Source: Candidatus Heimdallarchaeota archaeon (GTDB taxonomy: Archaea; Asgardarchaeota; Heimdallarchaeia; Heimdallarchaeales; Kariarchaeaceae). Taken from it: 64,000 bases of DNA. This document shows positions 53,973-64,000 of this stretch, piece by piece (within the stretch, counting starts at the first letter, position 1; each line of letters opens with the position of its first letter). The DNA lies in NCBI GenBank assembly GCA_026702845.1, contig JADCLS010000007.1, positions 186,001 to 250,000 of the forward strand. The letters run 5' to 3'. Under the pieces are notes generated by a model. The model did no database searches and had not been told where the DNA came from. It saw nothing but the letters and a program-made list of their open reading frames with translations. Made by a program: the position numbers and the translations under genes.

Positions 53973-55946
53973 TTAATTTGGTAAATCTACAGTTCTGGCA
54001 TGTAACACTCCATCGATTATTGTAACATCAACAAGCAAAGTATCACCTATTTGGGCATTGACTACTATCAACCATTCATCTAGTTTAGCTATTTGCTCCT
54101 GTTTAAACACCACAATTTCGTATGTAGTGATATTATCCAGGGTTAAACTACCATTCATGACATACACTGTATATCCATCCTCAACATATGAGGTTTTAGA
54201 GGTGATATTGAAGGTGCCCAAACCATCTCTTGAATGATCATTACTCGTATCAAAATACAATTCAATCGCCTCTGAAACTATCACCGAGATATTTTTCTGG
54301 TTTGTTTCAGAGATAACAACCGACGAGTGCTCCCCTGTAGCATCAGCAGGATCTGTCACAACAACTCCTCCGAATCTGACATCTCTGAAGAGTAATGGCA
54401 TGACATAGGCGTAATCCTCAAGGGATTGAGGATCATCCACTATGGGGTAGAGAATAGGTAGTTGAGTGGAGTACCCATGAACCGTATTTCCAAAGTGGTT
54501 TGTCAATGCCGTCTCTCCATGTTCATGTGCTGAATTAGTATCAATATAGCCATAATCTGCCCAATTGTAATAATAAATTCCAGAAGCATTTGCCTTGATA
54601 GCTCCTCTGAGGATTTGATTATCAGATCCAGTAGAATCTAATAGTGTGAATTGAACATCAGTATGATCATCAGGAGAAACAATCACTCGTATATCATCAT
54701 CTATACCCATTAACCATTGACTTTTGAATATTCCACCCCAATGGGTCATGACACCAAAATCATGTGGAGCATTGAATGAACGTCCCCAGTAGTCAATGCA
54801 ACGTTCCAACCAGTATTCAGAATAGTATTGCACCTGTGCATACTTGGGTAATTCACTTAAATCTCGATAATCTTTCACAATAGTGCCATCTGATGAGATT
54901 TCAAGAACCCCACCAAGTTTTTGAATTTCCTGAGTAATGAATCCTGCGACTGATGGACCTAGAAACACTGGCGATTGGATGGCATATGGAACCATCAATC
55001 TCATCTTCTGATTTTCACCCATGGTGAAATATACATTATCACCTATACGGTAATCCTTATCATGATTATATACAACCCTTGATAGTTTTTTATTCATAGC
55101 AAGCTCTGGACCTACATGAAATTCCTGCCTAATTACTATCGGCTCAATTCCTGGATCCCTGAAATCTACTGCAATAAATGCTTGATAGTGATTCAGATCA
55201 GATCGAATGAATTTGTTTCCGGTAAATGATACAGCACCAATCCAATAGGTTGAATCATTAATTTTTCCAAGGTGAATATCAGTTACATGGGTATTAGATC
55301 CTATGAAATTGCTTTTCAGCATAATTTTCTCTGCCAACTCGTAATCTACAACTCGTAAAAAGTGGCCTTCAACCTTGGAATTGAAGGGTAGTCCATCATC
55401 ATAGACGATGATATCATCAAAATACTCCGCATTATCCACGGGAGTGAAGACAAACATACTACCCAGAATTAAGAACATTATGATACCTGTACCCCATGCG
55501 ACTGATTTTGATATTCTTTCATCCCTAGTCGCATTCTCTCCACTTTCTATTACCAGAAAAACAAAAACTATGATTCCCGCGATGATTACTATTTTAGAGA
55601 TAAAATACATGAATGCAATCATCAAGAATATGGTTCGAACTGGTGACATGACCATCTCATCTGGATCCTTGGCAGCGATACCTGGAGAGGCCAGAGCAAT
55701 GAGAAAGATCAATGGAATAAAGAACCAAGTGATACCCACTATGGTAGGTCTTCCAAAGAAAAACCACAACCAAACACCTATGAGCAATAACAGATAGGAG
55801 AGTATCAATGCAATGATGATCTGGGTGAAATTAATCGTTTCCTTCTCTGTTTTTGCAGGTTTGAAGAAGATGAAGGTGAATAGTGCAACAACAGCTAAAA
55901 TAATTCCAGAATACAATAATGTTTGAGGAACAAATAATATTGCCAT
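53973..55946 (-). CDS. Large membrane protein with extracytoplasmic domain, hypothetical
   Basis: The 657-residue protein has five or six membrane helices in its first 170 residues. A long soluble domain (about 175-657), rich in beta strands and aromatic residues and probably outside the cell, follows. The layout is loosely like UPF0182-type proteins but I cannot support that name. It is monocistronic, convergent with the sensor gene at 53015, with one base between their stop codons. Confidence 0.55.
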   Translation of the reverse strand: MAILFVPQTLLYSGIILAVVALFTFIFFKPAKTEKETINFTQIIIALILSYLLLLIGVWLWFFFGRPTIVGITWFFIPLIFLIALASPGIAAKDPDEMVMSPVRTIFLMIAFMYFISKIVIIAGIIVFVFLVIESGENATRDERISKSVAWGTGIIMFLILGSMFVFTPVDNAEYFDDIIVYDDGLPFNSKVEGHFLRVVDYELAEKIMLKSNFIGSNTHVTDIHLGKINDSTYWIGAVSFTGNKFIRSDLNHYQAFIAVDFRDPGIEPIVIRQEFHVGPELAMNKKLSRVVYNHDKDYRIGDNVYFTMGENQKMRLMVPYAIQSPVFLGPSVAGFITQEIQKLGGVLEISSDGTIVKDYRDLSELPKYAQVQYYSEYWLERCIDYWGRSFNAPHDFGVMTHWGGIFKSQWLMGIDDDIRVIVSPDDHTDVQFTLLDSTGSDNQILRGAIKANASGIYYYNWADYGYIDTNSAHEHGETALTNHFGNTVHGYSTQLPILYPIVDDPQSLEDYAYVMPLLFRDVRFGGVVVTDPADATGEHSSVVISETNQKNISVIVSEAIELYFDTSNDHSRDGLGTFNITSKTSYVEDGYTVYVMNGSLTLDNITTYEIVVFKQEQIAKLDEWLIVVNAQIGDTLLVDVTIIDGVLHARTVDLPN

Positions 55947-56190
55947 ATTGGAATTATCAACAATTTGCTTATTTAAACGTATTTCAGAAGGAAATTGATT
56001 TTTAGGATTAATTGATAGATTTATGACCTGTATAATATATTTAGAATGATTGAATATATTTCAAAATTCATCTTAATTGGATGGATTACGGTACACCGAA
56101 GTGCAAATTCATCTAAAAGCTGTATTATTTTCAAAGAGAAATAGCTATCATTTATAGGTAAATATGAAATCTCATTGATTAGCGTGAATT

Positions 56191-57681
56191 ATGAGTACTA
56201 TAAAAACAATATTTATTACGGGTGCAACTGGTACAATGGGTCTAGAGACACTAAAGCAATTCACAAAACGATCTGATAAATTCAAGCTTAAATTACTAAT
56301 TCATGATACAAAGCAGGATAGGAAAATAATTTCTCCCTATGAGAAACTGGATCAATTTGAGATATTTTATGGTAATCTAAAGGATTCTAGGTTACTCGAG
56401 AAATGTATTACTGGTGTGGATTTTGTTATTCACATAGGTGCTTTGGTTTCTCCAATGGCAGATACTATGCCTGAGGAGACTTTGAAGGTAAATTATGGAT
56501 CAACTCTGAGCATTATTGAAGCTATTAAGAAGCAGGAGAATGCTGATGATATTGCTTTGGTGTATATTGGTACAGTGGGGCAAACTGGATGCAGACGGGA
56601 TCCCATTCACTGGGGTCGTGTTGGAGATCCTATGAAGGGATCCATGTTCGATTATTATTCTACCTCAAAAATAGCATCAGAGAGAGCAGTAATAGAATCA
56701 GGATTGAAAAAATGGGTTTGCTTACGACAATCTGGGATGCTCCCCTTTATTAGTAAACCCTACTCCATAGTGTTTCATCAAAATCTAAATAATGTACTTG
56801 AATGGTCCACAGCCAAGGAATCAGGACTGCTAATGGCAAATGTTTGCGAGGATTGGATTCCTGATAGTTTCTGGAGAAAAGTATACAATATAGGAGGAGG
56901 AGAGAAATGGAGAATGACTAATTGGCAATTCCTTGAGTTGTATTATAAAATCATGAGAAGGGATTACAAACAGATCTATGATCCACAAGATCTTGCTATT
57001 TATAATTTTCACGGGCAATGGTACACTGATTCTGATGTTCTTGACGAGATTGCAAAATTTCGATTCCTTGATCCACAGGAATATTTTGAGGAGGAGCTAA
57101 AGGATGTGATTAAAATCAGATCAATTCCAGTTCTCAATAAATTGATCCCATCTGAGAAAAAGCTACGAAAGATGATTTATGATACCATTGATCTTCATGG
57201 TGGAACTAGATGGATGGTGGATAATAATATGGAGGATTGGATCATTGCTTTTTTCGGCTCTCGTGAAGAGAAGGATGCAATAACAACATGGGAAGAGGGC
57301 TATGAACTCTATGATCCTAGCAGAGAACCTAGCTATCTTGATCATGGCTATGATGAATCCAAACCAACTGAGGAGTTGGATATAGATGACATATACAATG
57401 CTGCTGCCTTCAGAGGGGGCCAATGCTTATCAGCATCCATGACACAAGGAGATATCTACTCTCCCTTGGTATGGCAATGTCATAGAAACCATAAGTTTGA
57501 AGCAACCCCCTTTCTCATTCTCAAAGCAGGTCATTGGTGTCCAGAATGTGAACGTTCAGCTTGGGATTATGCTGATTATGCCAAGCATTCACCATTTTTT
57601 GCACAGGTTTGGACCCCTCTACATTATGATCAACATGTTGTGAAAGTTGAGAAGGAATTTTCAGACAAAACCATTAATTAA
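56191..57681 (+). CDS. NAD-dependent epimerase/dehydratase (SDR) with C-terminal zinc ribbon
   Basis: The 496-residue protein has an extended-SDR Rossmann domain: GATGTMG at residues 11-17, an IHIGALVSP strand, and YYSTSK as the catalytic Tyr-x-x-x-Lys. The substrate part is long, and the last 90 residues carry WQCHRNH, an aromatic stretch and HWCPEC, a treble-clef-like zinc site. That fusion is unusual. It precedes the dehydratase activase genes, so it may act on a CoA-linked or lipid intermediate, but this is only context. Confidence 0.75.
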   Translation: MSTIKTIFITGATGTMGLETLKQFTKRSDKFKLKLLIHDTKQDRKIISPYEKLDQFEIFYGNLKDSRLLEKCITGVDFVIHIGALVSPMADTMPEETLKVNYGSTLSIIEAIKKQENADDIALVYIGTVGQTGCRRDPIHWGRVGDPMKGSMFDYYSTSKIASERAVIESGLKKWVCLRQSGMLPFISKPYSIVFHQNLNNVLEWSTAKESGLLMANVCEDWIPDSFWRKVYNIGGGEKWRMTNWQFLELYYKIMRRDYKQIYDPQDLAIYNFHGQWYTDSDVLDEIAKFRFLDPQEYFEEELKDVIKIRSIPVLNKLIPSEKKLRKMIYDTIDLHGGTRWMVDNNMEDWIIAFFGSREEKDAITTWEEGYELYDPSREPSYLDHGYDESKPTEELDIDDIYNAAAFRGGQCLSASMTQGDIYSPLVWQCHRNHKFEATPFLILKAGHWCPECERSAWDYADYAKHSPFFAQVWTPLHYDQHVVKVEKEFSDKTIN

Positions 57682-57891
57682 GATTGAAACAGTAAGGAAA
57701 TATCATAACTCCCATTTATTGACAGAAGACTAATAGTATAAATTTGTTATTTTTACGAATTACTATCTAAATGCGATGAATAGCCAAAATTTTACCGCAA
57801 TTACAATAGAAATAAAAAGAATTAAAAAGTCGATATCAAAGAGTAAAAACCTAATCATAGGTTTACTCAGAATAGGGAAATTGTCTAGATC

Positions 57892-60012
57892 ATGAAGTAT
57901 ATGGAACAACCTGTTAATACATTAACAGCTGAAGGGAAATTTGATATTCCCGGATTGATAATCTATAGCGGATTAGATGAACAAGGTCAATCAAACCTTG
58001 AGAAGGGAGAAAAAGTTCTAGTAGCCATCGAGTGTGGGTCATCCACCGTCAAAGCAGTGGTACTAAAAGAAGATGGTAAGACTGTGTTTGGTGTCTATAG
58101 ACATCATAATGCCAAGGTATACCAGGAATCAGCTCTCCTACTAGGTAAGGTATTGACTATATTTTCTGATCAGACAATTGTTAATGTGGGCTTCTCAGGA
58201 TCTTCTGGACAAGCAGTATCAAAGAAACTCAAGGAATTCATAGATTTGGAACTTGAGAGAATTTACGGGCCAATTGAGAAGGATAATGAGGTCAATATAC
58301 ATTATACCAGTGAGGTCACAGCACAGACTGCTCCTATTATAGAAAAATTCGGGCTGGGCAAGAGTATTGCCATTATAGAGATAGGTGGTGAGGATTCTAA
58401 ATTTGTATCCATTAATGAACGTGGAGCAATTAGCAAGGTAATTCTTAATGGAGAATGTGCAGCTGGAACGGGGACTTTTCTTGAAGAGCAGGTTCCACGT
58501 ATTGGCTATGATGATTTATTTGAGATGCTAGATGCTGCATGGGCTGCCATTGAGGATGATCGGGTGCCCAAGAATATCGCAGCCAGGTGCACGGTATTCA
58601 CAAAATCTGATATCTCTCATCAGCTCCGCCATGAAAATGTTCCCCCATCTGAAGTAGCTCTCAGTCTAGTTCATGCAGTAGCTCGAACGTATGTCTTTAA
58701 TCTGCTCGGAGCTTTACGAAAAGTGATTGCTTCAGATGGACCTATCATTTTCCAAGGTGGAACTGCCAAGAATAGTGTTCTTGTCAAGGCTTTCAAGGAA
58801 TTACTGGAGAAAAATCGGCTTAACCCTGATCGTTTGACAGTTCCTGAATATCCTGAGTTGAAAATAGCAGAGGGTTCTGCAATTTTTGCAGCCAAAGAGG
58901 CTAGAGATAAAGTAATTCATCGACAAGCACTGAAGGTCGGTTTATCGAAATTGCAGGAGTATATAGAGAATCGGACACTGATGAGCCATTATGATAAACT
59001 TGACCAGTATCTTGAAGATCCTGAATCCTATGTGAAAACTTGGATGCCTTATTCTTTCAAAGATTCAAAGGTGAAAGACGTATTCATAGGATTGGATGTG
59101 GGTTCAACCACATCAAAAATAGTCCTTTTGGATGCACATGATCTCACTGTTCTCTGGAAGGAATATGAGCGAACCTACGGACAGCCCTTTGAGGTCATGG
59201 ATAAGTACCTTAAGAGCATAGGTCAAAAATTCGGTGATAAAATCAATGTTTTACATGTGGGTATCACTGGATCTGGAAGAGATGCCATGGGTGCAATAGT
59301 TGGGGCAGATGTGGTCGTTGATGAGATCAATGCTCATGCTTTTGGTGTTGGGCATTACTATGAAGGAAAGGTATCTGTATTTGAGATTGGAGGTCAGGAT
59401 TCCAAGTATATCGAAGTACATGACGGCATTGTTAGCGATTTTGCCATGAACAAGGTCTGTGCTGCAGGTACAGGGTCCTTTTTTGATGAGATTGCTAACG
59501 AGAGAATAAAGGTGCCAGTTACCAATCTGGGTGAGATGGGCCTACGATCCGAAGCTCCTGCAAATCTAGGCCAAACTTGTACGGTCTTTATGAAGTCTGC
59601 TATCGTCAGGAGTCAAGCAGACGGTTACAATGAGGATGACATAGCGGCCGGATTGGCCTATGCCATTGCCAACAACTATCTTCATAAGGTGAAGGAGAAT
59701 AGAAAAACACACCCGCGGATTATATTCCAGGGTGGAGTATCAAACAATCTAGCTGTAGTTGCTGCGTTCAAGGCAATCACCGGCAGTGAGATCATCGTTC
59801 CAGAGCATGCGGAGGTTATGGGTGCCATAGGTGCTGCATTAATCACTCGTCAGGAATATATGTCCAAATATAAAGGTGAGTTGATGAAGAAGTCCAATAA
59901 GTCAACCCAATCAGCATTTGGTACAAGTAAGGCAGTCCATCTTCCAGTTGTTCAACATTCTGGAAATGGTAAAAATACTGATCTCTCAACTGAGAGATTG
60001 GATACAGAATGA
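57892..60012 (+). CDS. Tandem BadF/HgdC-type CoA-dehydratase activase
   Basis: The 706-residue protein has two ASKHA ATPase domains (about 40-340 and 395-680). Each has a phosphate loop (IECGSSTVK; LDVGSTTSK), an adenosine-side motif (IGGEDSK; IGGQDSK), a GTG motif with cysteine (ECAAGTGTF; VCAAGTGSF) and a second cysteine (RCTVFTKSD; TCTVFMKSA). The paired cysteines should hold a [4Fe-4S] cluster. Such activases use ATP to inject one electron into a 2-hydroxyacyl-CoA dehydratase or benzoyl-CoA reductase. The gene downstream encodes the matching dehydratase-like protein, 13 bases away. Confidence 0.88.
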   Translation: MKYMEQPVNTLTAEGKFDIPGLIIYSGLDEQGQSNLEKGEKVLVAIECGSSTVKAVVLKEDGKTVFGVYRHHNAKVYQESALLLGKVLTIFSDQTIVNVGFSGSSGQAVSKKLKEFIDLELERIYGPIEKDNEVNIHYTSEVTAQTAPIIEKFGLGKSIAIIEIGGEDSKFVSINERGAISKVILNGECAAGTGTFLEEQVPRIGYDDLFEMLDAAWAAIEDDRVPKNIAARCTVFTKSDISHQLRHENVPPSEVALSLVHAVARTYVFNLLGALRKVIASDGPIIFQGGTAKNSVLVKAFKELLEKNRLNPDRLTVPEYPELKIAEGSAIFAAKEARDKVIHRQALKVGLSKLQEYIENRTLMSHYDKLDQYLEDPESYVKTWMPYSFKDSKVKDVFIGLDVGSTTSKIVLLDAHDLTVLWKEYERTYGQPFEVMDKYLKSIGQKFGDKINVLHVGITGSGRDAMGAIVGADVVVDEINAHAFGVGHYYEGKVSVFEIGGQDSKYIEVHDGIVSDFAMNKVCAAGTGSFFDEIANERIKVPVTNLGEMGLRSEAPANLGQTCTVFMKSAIVRSQADGYNEDDIAAGLAYAIANNYLHKVKENRKTHPRIIFQGGVSNNLAVVAAFKAITGSEIIVPEHAEVMGAIGAALITRQEYMSKYKGELMKKSNKSTQSAFGTSKAVHLPVVQHSGNGKNTDLSTERLDTE

Positions 60013-60025
60013 GGAGGAGAATATT

Positions 60026-62848
60026 ATGGAAAGACAACAAGAAATAACCACATCATCTAATAAATCAACATCAAGATTCAGAGGATTTGGAGATGATGTT
60101 AGCTATATCCCAATTGACACCACAGAAGGTAACATCTGTAAGGCCTGTCCCAACCTATGTCAACTACATTACATAGAGGTACCTGCCAGTAACGGAAAAA
60201 CGAAACGATTGATCTATGGTGATGCCTGTGATCGCTTTCAGAAGGATGGGGTGGATTATAGGCCAGAACCTATAGAGGATCTTATTGCCTACCGACAAAT
60301 CCTAGTAGAACAGGATTATCCCCTAGCTGCACAGGCAGAATCACTTAAACCACTGAATAAAGGAAGAAAGATAGGCATAGCCAAGGGATTGCAATACTGG
60401 ACTGATTTTCCATTTTGGAACACTTTCTTGAGATCTCTGGGTCTTGAAATTGTATTATCCAAACCCAATAATCCCAATACCTTTGATAATGTGGATTCAG
60501 TTACAAATATCGATTCCTGTGTGCCATTGAAGATGTACTACGAGCTGGTTGGAGATCTCATAGATCGAGAGGATGTTACTGATATCTATCTCCCATCTAT
60601 CTATAATCTCATTCCCCTACATGAGGAACAGGGAAAATCACAGATGTGTCCTCTTGTATCCGGGATCAATCATAATATTAGAGTACACTACTCAAATTTG
60701 GGTAAAAATGTATCAGAGGATGTAGAAGCTTTCACCCATAATAAACGTCTCATCGCTCCTGAACTATTTTTTGATGCACGCTATGCAGATAAGAAGAATC
60801 GCTTACTCAATCCAAAACTACTTTATGGTAGGGAGACTGTTGTATTAACCCAATTGATCGATTTTGCATCTAAGGAATTCAATGTTTCAAAGAAACATGT
60901 TAAAGTAGCCTATGAGGCTGCGAGAAATGCACAGAGGATGTATGTATCCGCCAAGAGACAGAAGGGACGAGAAGTCCTAGCAGAATTGGAGCAGAAACAG
61001 GAACATGCCATTGTTCTACTTGGAAGAAGTTACAATTCATTTGATAAAACTCTGAATATGAAACTGGATACTGAGATTAGAAAACTAAACTGGCAGGTTA
61101 TTCCCTTTGACTTTTTACCACTTGAGACAGTAGAACGTACAAAATCAGAATACAAGAACAATAACTGGTTCTTTCAGGGTAATCTCCTAGCTGGAGCAGA
61201 GATCATTAAGAAAAATCCTTTACTACATGGGATATACATATCCAATTTCAAATGTGGTGCTGATGGATTTATCTTGCATGATATGGAGCGAGTGCTGTAT
61301 GAAGCAGGTAAACTTATGGTATTGGAGATTGATGATCTAATTAATGCCACGGGATATCGAACAAGAATTGAAGCGTACATAAGAAGTATATCTCTGGCCA
61401 ATCAACGTACCGAGAATGCTGAAATCTTGATGGAATCCAAGATGAAAGCTCCTAATCTGGAAAATAGTCTCACCTTACCCAAGAGATATACTGAGAAGGA
61501 TTTTATGGGTAATAAAGTCATGATACCCTTCATGTCAGATCATTCCTTCTTTATGGCTGGTGCCATGAGAGCATATGGTATTGAATCAACCTATTTTCCA
61601 CCTATGACTGATAAGGAAATGGAGGTGGGGCGTGCTCACTCAAATGGAAAGGAGTGTTTACCATTTACCATCACCGCGGGTGAGATACTTTCAGGATTAG
61701 AACATGAGGTAATGAATGGAGAGGATCCTAATCGATTAATTGTAATGTGGATGATTACCGAGGGACCTTGTAGATTCAACCAGTATGCCTATGTTCATCA
61801 GTACAATATCGATCAGAAAGAATCTATCAACGGTGCAAAAATCATCAACCTGGTAAAGAAAAACTCCAAGCAATTCAATGCCTATACTCCTGGAGCGAGG
61901 ATGCAGTGGAATCTCATCAAGGGATTTGCAGTAGGTGATTATATGCAACAGATAATGCATCAGAACAGACCCTATGAAATCCATACTAATGATATTATCC
62001 CAGTTAAACAAGAATACCTGAATAAGATCAAATCGATTGAAGGAGAAGATATGTCTCGCTTTTTCCCCAAGGGAGTGCTTGATGGTGATCTTCGCAATAT
62101 TAAACTGATGGACATGATCTATCAAGTATATGTCCGGAAGGTTGCTGATGTCTTGGGTGATCAACCAGCATTTGAGGCTATGGTTAAGGAATACCTGGCT
62201 GAAGTTGAGAAGATACCGAAAAATACTGAGCGTAAACGCCCCCTCATTGGATTAGTGGGTGAGATCTATCTACGGCTCAATCCCTATTCCAATGGAGATC
62301 TAATCAGACAACTTGAGATGCTGGGTGCAGAGGTTCATCTTGCACCTATCATGGAGCTGATTTTCTATGGTACCAAGACCTTGAACACTCTTGGTGATTC
62401 TCTATTTGGTGGAATTGTCGATACATTCAGATGGGAGCTGGTGAGAAAAATCGATGACAAAGTATTTGCATTATTCGAAGATTCCTTATCCCGTCCTGAA
62501 TTTGGTAGGGGAAGAGATGTGAAGCGAGTGGTCGAGTTTGGTCGAGGGTATACTGGATCTTACTGTGCTGGTGAGGGTCCACTAACACTTGGTGCAATCG
62601 AGGAGTATGCACGACATGGAGCTCATGGAATGATTATGATAGGTCCAATGGGTTGTCTCCCTAACATCACTTTCAAGGGGATGTTTGAATCAGTACGAGA
62701 TCATCTTCCTGATGAAATCAAAGAAATGCCAAGAATGGAAATCACAGTAAGTGAATCTCTTAATTTCAAGAATGTGCTGACAAGAATTGAACCATTTGTA
62801 AATCAGGCCAAAGATTACATGATTCATAGACCATTTGAATCTCATTGA
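60026..62848 (+). CDS. 2-hydroxyacyl-CoA dehydratase-like protein (DUF2229/HgdB type)
   Basis: The 940-residue protein (ATG at 60026 behind GAGGAGGAGA) begins with a Cys-rich segment (NICKACPNLC, GDACDRF). A DUF2229-like region (about 110-330) and an HgdB-like region with scattered conserved cysteines (FKCGADGF, GKECLPF, EGPCRF, GPMGCLP) follow. In many bacteria the activase and this part are one protein of about 1400 residues or more; here they are two genes. An earlier in-frame start at 59918 would overlap the activase gene and is not used. The acyl-CoA substrate is unknown. Confidence 0.82.
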   Translation: MERQQEITTSSNKSTSRFRGFGDDVSYIPIDTTEGNICKACPNLCQLHYIEVPASNGKTKRLIYGDACDRFQKDGVDYRPEPIEDLIAYRQILVEQDYPLAAQAESLKPLNKGRKIGIAKGLQYWTDFPFWNTFLRSLGLEIVLSKPNNPNTFDNVDSVTNIDSCVPLKMYYELVGDLIDREDVTDIYLPSIYNLIPLHEEQGKSQMCPLVSGINHNIRVHYSNLGKNVSEDVEAFTHNKRLIAPELFFDARYADKKNRLLNPKLLYGRETVVLTQLIDFASKEFNVSKKHVKVAYEAARNAQRMYVSAKRQKGREVLAELEQKQEHAIVLLGRSYNSFDKTLNMKLDTEIRKLNWQVIPFDFLPLETVERTKSEYKNNNWFFQGNLLAGAEIIKKNPLLHGIYISNFKCGADGFILHDMERVLYEAGKLMVLEIDDLINATGYRTRIEAYIRSISLANQRTENAEILMESKMKAPNLENSLTLPKRYTEKDFMGNKVMIPFMSDHSFFMAGAMRAYGIESTYFPPMTDKEMEVGRAHSNGKECLPFTITAGEILSGLEHEVMNGEDPNRLIVMWMITEGPCRFNQYAYVHQYNIDQKESINGAKIINLVKKNSKQFNAYTPGARMQWNLIKGFAVGDYMQQIMHQNRPYEIHTNDIIPVKQEYLNKIKSIEGEDMSRFFPKGVLDGDLRNIKLMDMIYQVYVRKVADVLGDQPAFEAMVKEYLAEVEKIPKNTERKRPLIGLVGEIYLRLNPYSNGDLIRQLEMLGAEVHLAPIMELIFYGTKTLNTLGDSLFGGIVDTFRWELVRKIDDKVFALFEDSLSRPEFGRGRDVKRVVEFGRGYTGSYCAGEGPLTLGAIEEYARHGAHGMIMIGPMGCLPNITFKGMFESVRDHLPDEIKEMPRMEITVSESLNFKNVLTRIEPFVNQAKDYMIHRPFESH

Positions 62849-63100
62849 ATTTGTTGAGAGTGTTTTTTGAAGAAATTATTATTATAAATTTAATCCATTT
62901 ACTTTGCTATCAAGCCAAGTAATTATGTAGAATCAAATGATTCTGAAAACCGTAAAAAATTAAAATCTTATTTCTTAATAGAATTGAATCTATTTTGGTT
63001 TATTCTTTCTCTGTGACATTGATGTAGAGTTCTTCTAATTCAACCTTTATGATCTAACTTCTATAGAAATTAAGATAAAAGACAAAAAAAACGAACGTTT

Positions 63101-63610
63101 ATGTCTTCCTGTGAGAAATGCAGTGAGCAGCTAGAAGTGAGGAACTTTGATGGTAAATCAGTTCAGTATTGCTATAGTTGCAAGTCTTACTTTGGTCTGG
63201 AGGTTCTTGTCACTGAGAAAAAGATCCCACGACAGAGGGAGAAGAAGACGGTTAAATGTCCATACTGTGTTCACCTTTTCAGAGATCTAATCAACTTACG
63301 TTACTACTATGATCAGCATATGACTGATTCTCATCCTGTGGAGTATGATATGGAGAGAACTAATACTCTGGTTCAATTCAAAAATGTGCTTAACAGGAAT
63401 CATTGGTTAGCCACGATTGCTCTTGAATTTGTAGAATCTGAAGATATACTTCTGGAGATAATTATTCAATCATCTGATTGGCAGATAAAATTAAATGCTC
63501 TCAACAAGATAAAAGAGCATGCAATTCTTGATATTCTTCTTGACAAGACCAAAGAGGACAGAATAAAAGTTGCAGTTCAAACTAGGTTGACACAATTTAA
63601 ATTAAAATAG
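63101..63610 (+). CDS. Zinc-ribbon protein with HEAT-like C terminus
   Basis: The 169-residue protein has an N-terminal zinc ribbon (CEKC and CYSC, about 4-27). A C2H2-like site follows (CPYC, then His-x-x-x-x-x-His, about 53-78). The C-terminal helical region (95-165) reads as one or two HEAT-like repeats. It may bind nucleic acid or a protein partner. No family is recognised, and the gene is isolated. Confidence 0.6.
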   Translation: MSSCEKCSEQLEVRNFDGKSVQYCYSCKSYFGLEVLVTEKKIPRQREKKTVKCPYCVHLFRDLINLRYYYDQHMTDSHPVEYDMERTNTLVQFKNVLNRNHWLATIALEFVESEDILLEIIIQSSDWQIKLNALNKIKEHAILDILLDKTKEDRIKVAVQTRLTQFKLK

Positions 63611-63654
63611 TACATCTCAAATTTACAGACCTGATGTTACAGACCCTTGAGATA

Positions 63655-64000
63655 TTATTCTGTTTTAATGGATACACCTTTGGCTTTAATTAGAGGTGCA
63701 GTTAGATATCCGTAAACAAGACTTGTATCTTTTCCGATTCCGTCAATATTTTTCAGAACATCAAAAATATTGCCTCCTATTGTGACATTGGTGAGGGGAG
63801 AGGATATTTCTCCATTTTTAATCAGTAGTGCTCCTTTTGCAACTCCACTAAAATATCCATTTATTGGATTAGTTGAACCCGAAAATCTATCAAATATAAT
63901 TCCTTCTTTTACACCTTCAATTAACTCTTCTTCTGATAATTCTCCAGAAGAAATAATTGGTGCATTTGGTGTGATGGTATTTAACGGAGACATAAACTTG
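63655..64000 (-). CDS. TldD/PmbA-family metalloprotease, C-terminal part (cut by window end)
   Basis: The visible 115 residues match the C-terminal domain of TldD/PmbA proteins: FDRFSGSTNPINGYFSGVAK, then LTNVTIGGNIFDVLKNID, then APLIKAKGVSI. Full proteins have about 440 residues, so most of the gene lies beyond the right edge; the frame stays open to base 64000. These proteins cleave modified peptides in some species. Confidence 0.85.
   Translation of the reverse strand, partial: KFMSPLNTITPNAPIISSGELSEEELIEGVKEGIIFDRFSGSTNPINGYFSGVAKGALLIKNGEISSPLTNVTIGGNIFDVLKNIDGIGKDTSLVYGYLTAPLIKAKGVSIKTE

Noticed and set aside
59918..60025. Upstream start for the dehydratase-like gene
   Set aside because: It would overlap the activase gene by 95 bases; the ATG at 60026 has a strong GAGGAGG site just before it.

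Overview
The window reads as chromosome of an AT-rich archaeon with one integrated mobile element. Archaeal signs are GGTGA-type ribosome binding sites, TATA boxes about 25 bases before several starts, and a tRNA interrupted by a canonical bulge-helix-bulge intron. RING-like fingers, TPRs and a seven-helix protein ending in a longin/roadblock-like domain point to an Asgard archaeon, perhaps Heimdallarchaeia. That placement is inference and was not tested by a search.

Layout. 0-5.3 kb: two DUF3592-like membrane proteins around a heterodimeric ABC exporter, then a double PRC-barrel protein. 5.4-11.3 kb: two tandem receptor-like proteins. Each has what I read as a circularly permuted family-5 solute-binding ectodomain, one membrane helix, and a cytoplasmic part with TPRs, a winged-helix-like region and a RING-like zinc finger. 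This is the most unusual system in the window. 11.4-16.5 kb: an SPFH protein with a zinc-ribbon partner, a hypothetical protein, and a large repeat-containing surface protein.

16.67-37.48 kb: a roughly 20.8 kb integrated element. All its genes lie on the minus strand and it is flanked by a short imperfect direct repeat. From the right end it carries a ribbon-helix-helix protein, a tyrosine recombinase, a decayed restriction-modification remnant, an excisionase-like protein, a 2296-residue fibre-like surface protein, a spike-like membrane protein, further membrane proteins, a P-loop ATPase behind an iteron array, and a replication module (zinc finger and AAA+/DUF3987-like ATPase). No known capsid gene is recognisable. 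An enveloped virus-like or vesicle-like element is possible but unproven.

37.5-64 kb: ordinary chromosome again. It holds a peptide-modifying-type radical SAM enzyme, a PAS histidine kinase, MFS and OPT transporters, small membrane proteins, a tRNA-His(GUG) just upstream of hisS, an ArsR-type regulator divergent from the OPT transporter, a MASE3-like sensor, an SDR with a zinc ribbon, and a two-gene 2-hydroxyacyl-CoA dehydratase activase/dehydratase unit. The window ends inside a TldD/PmbA-type gene.
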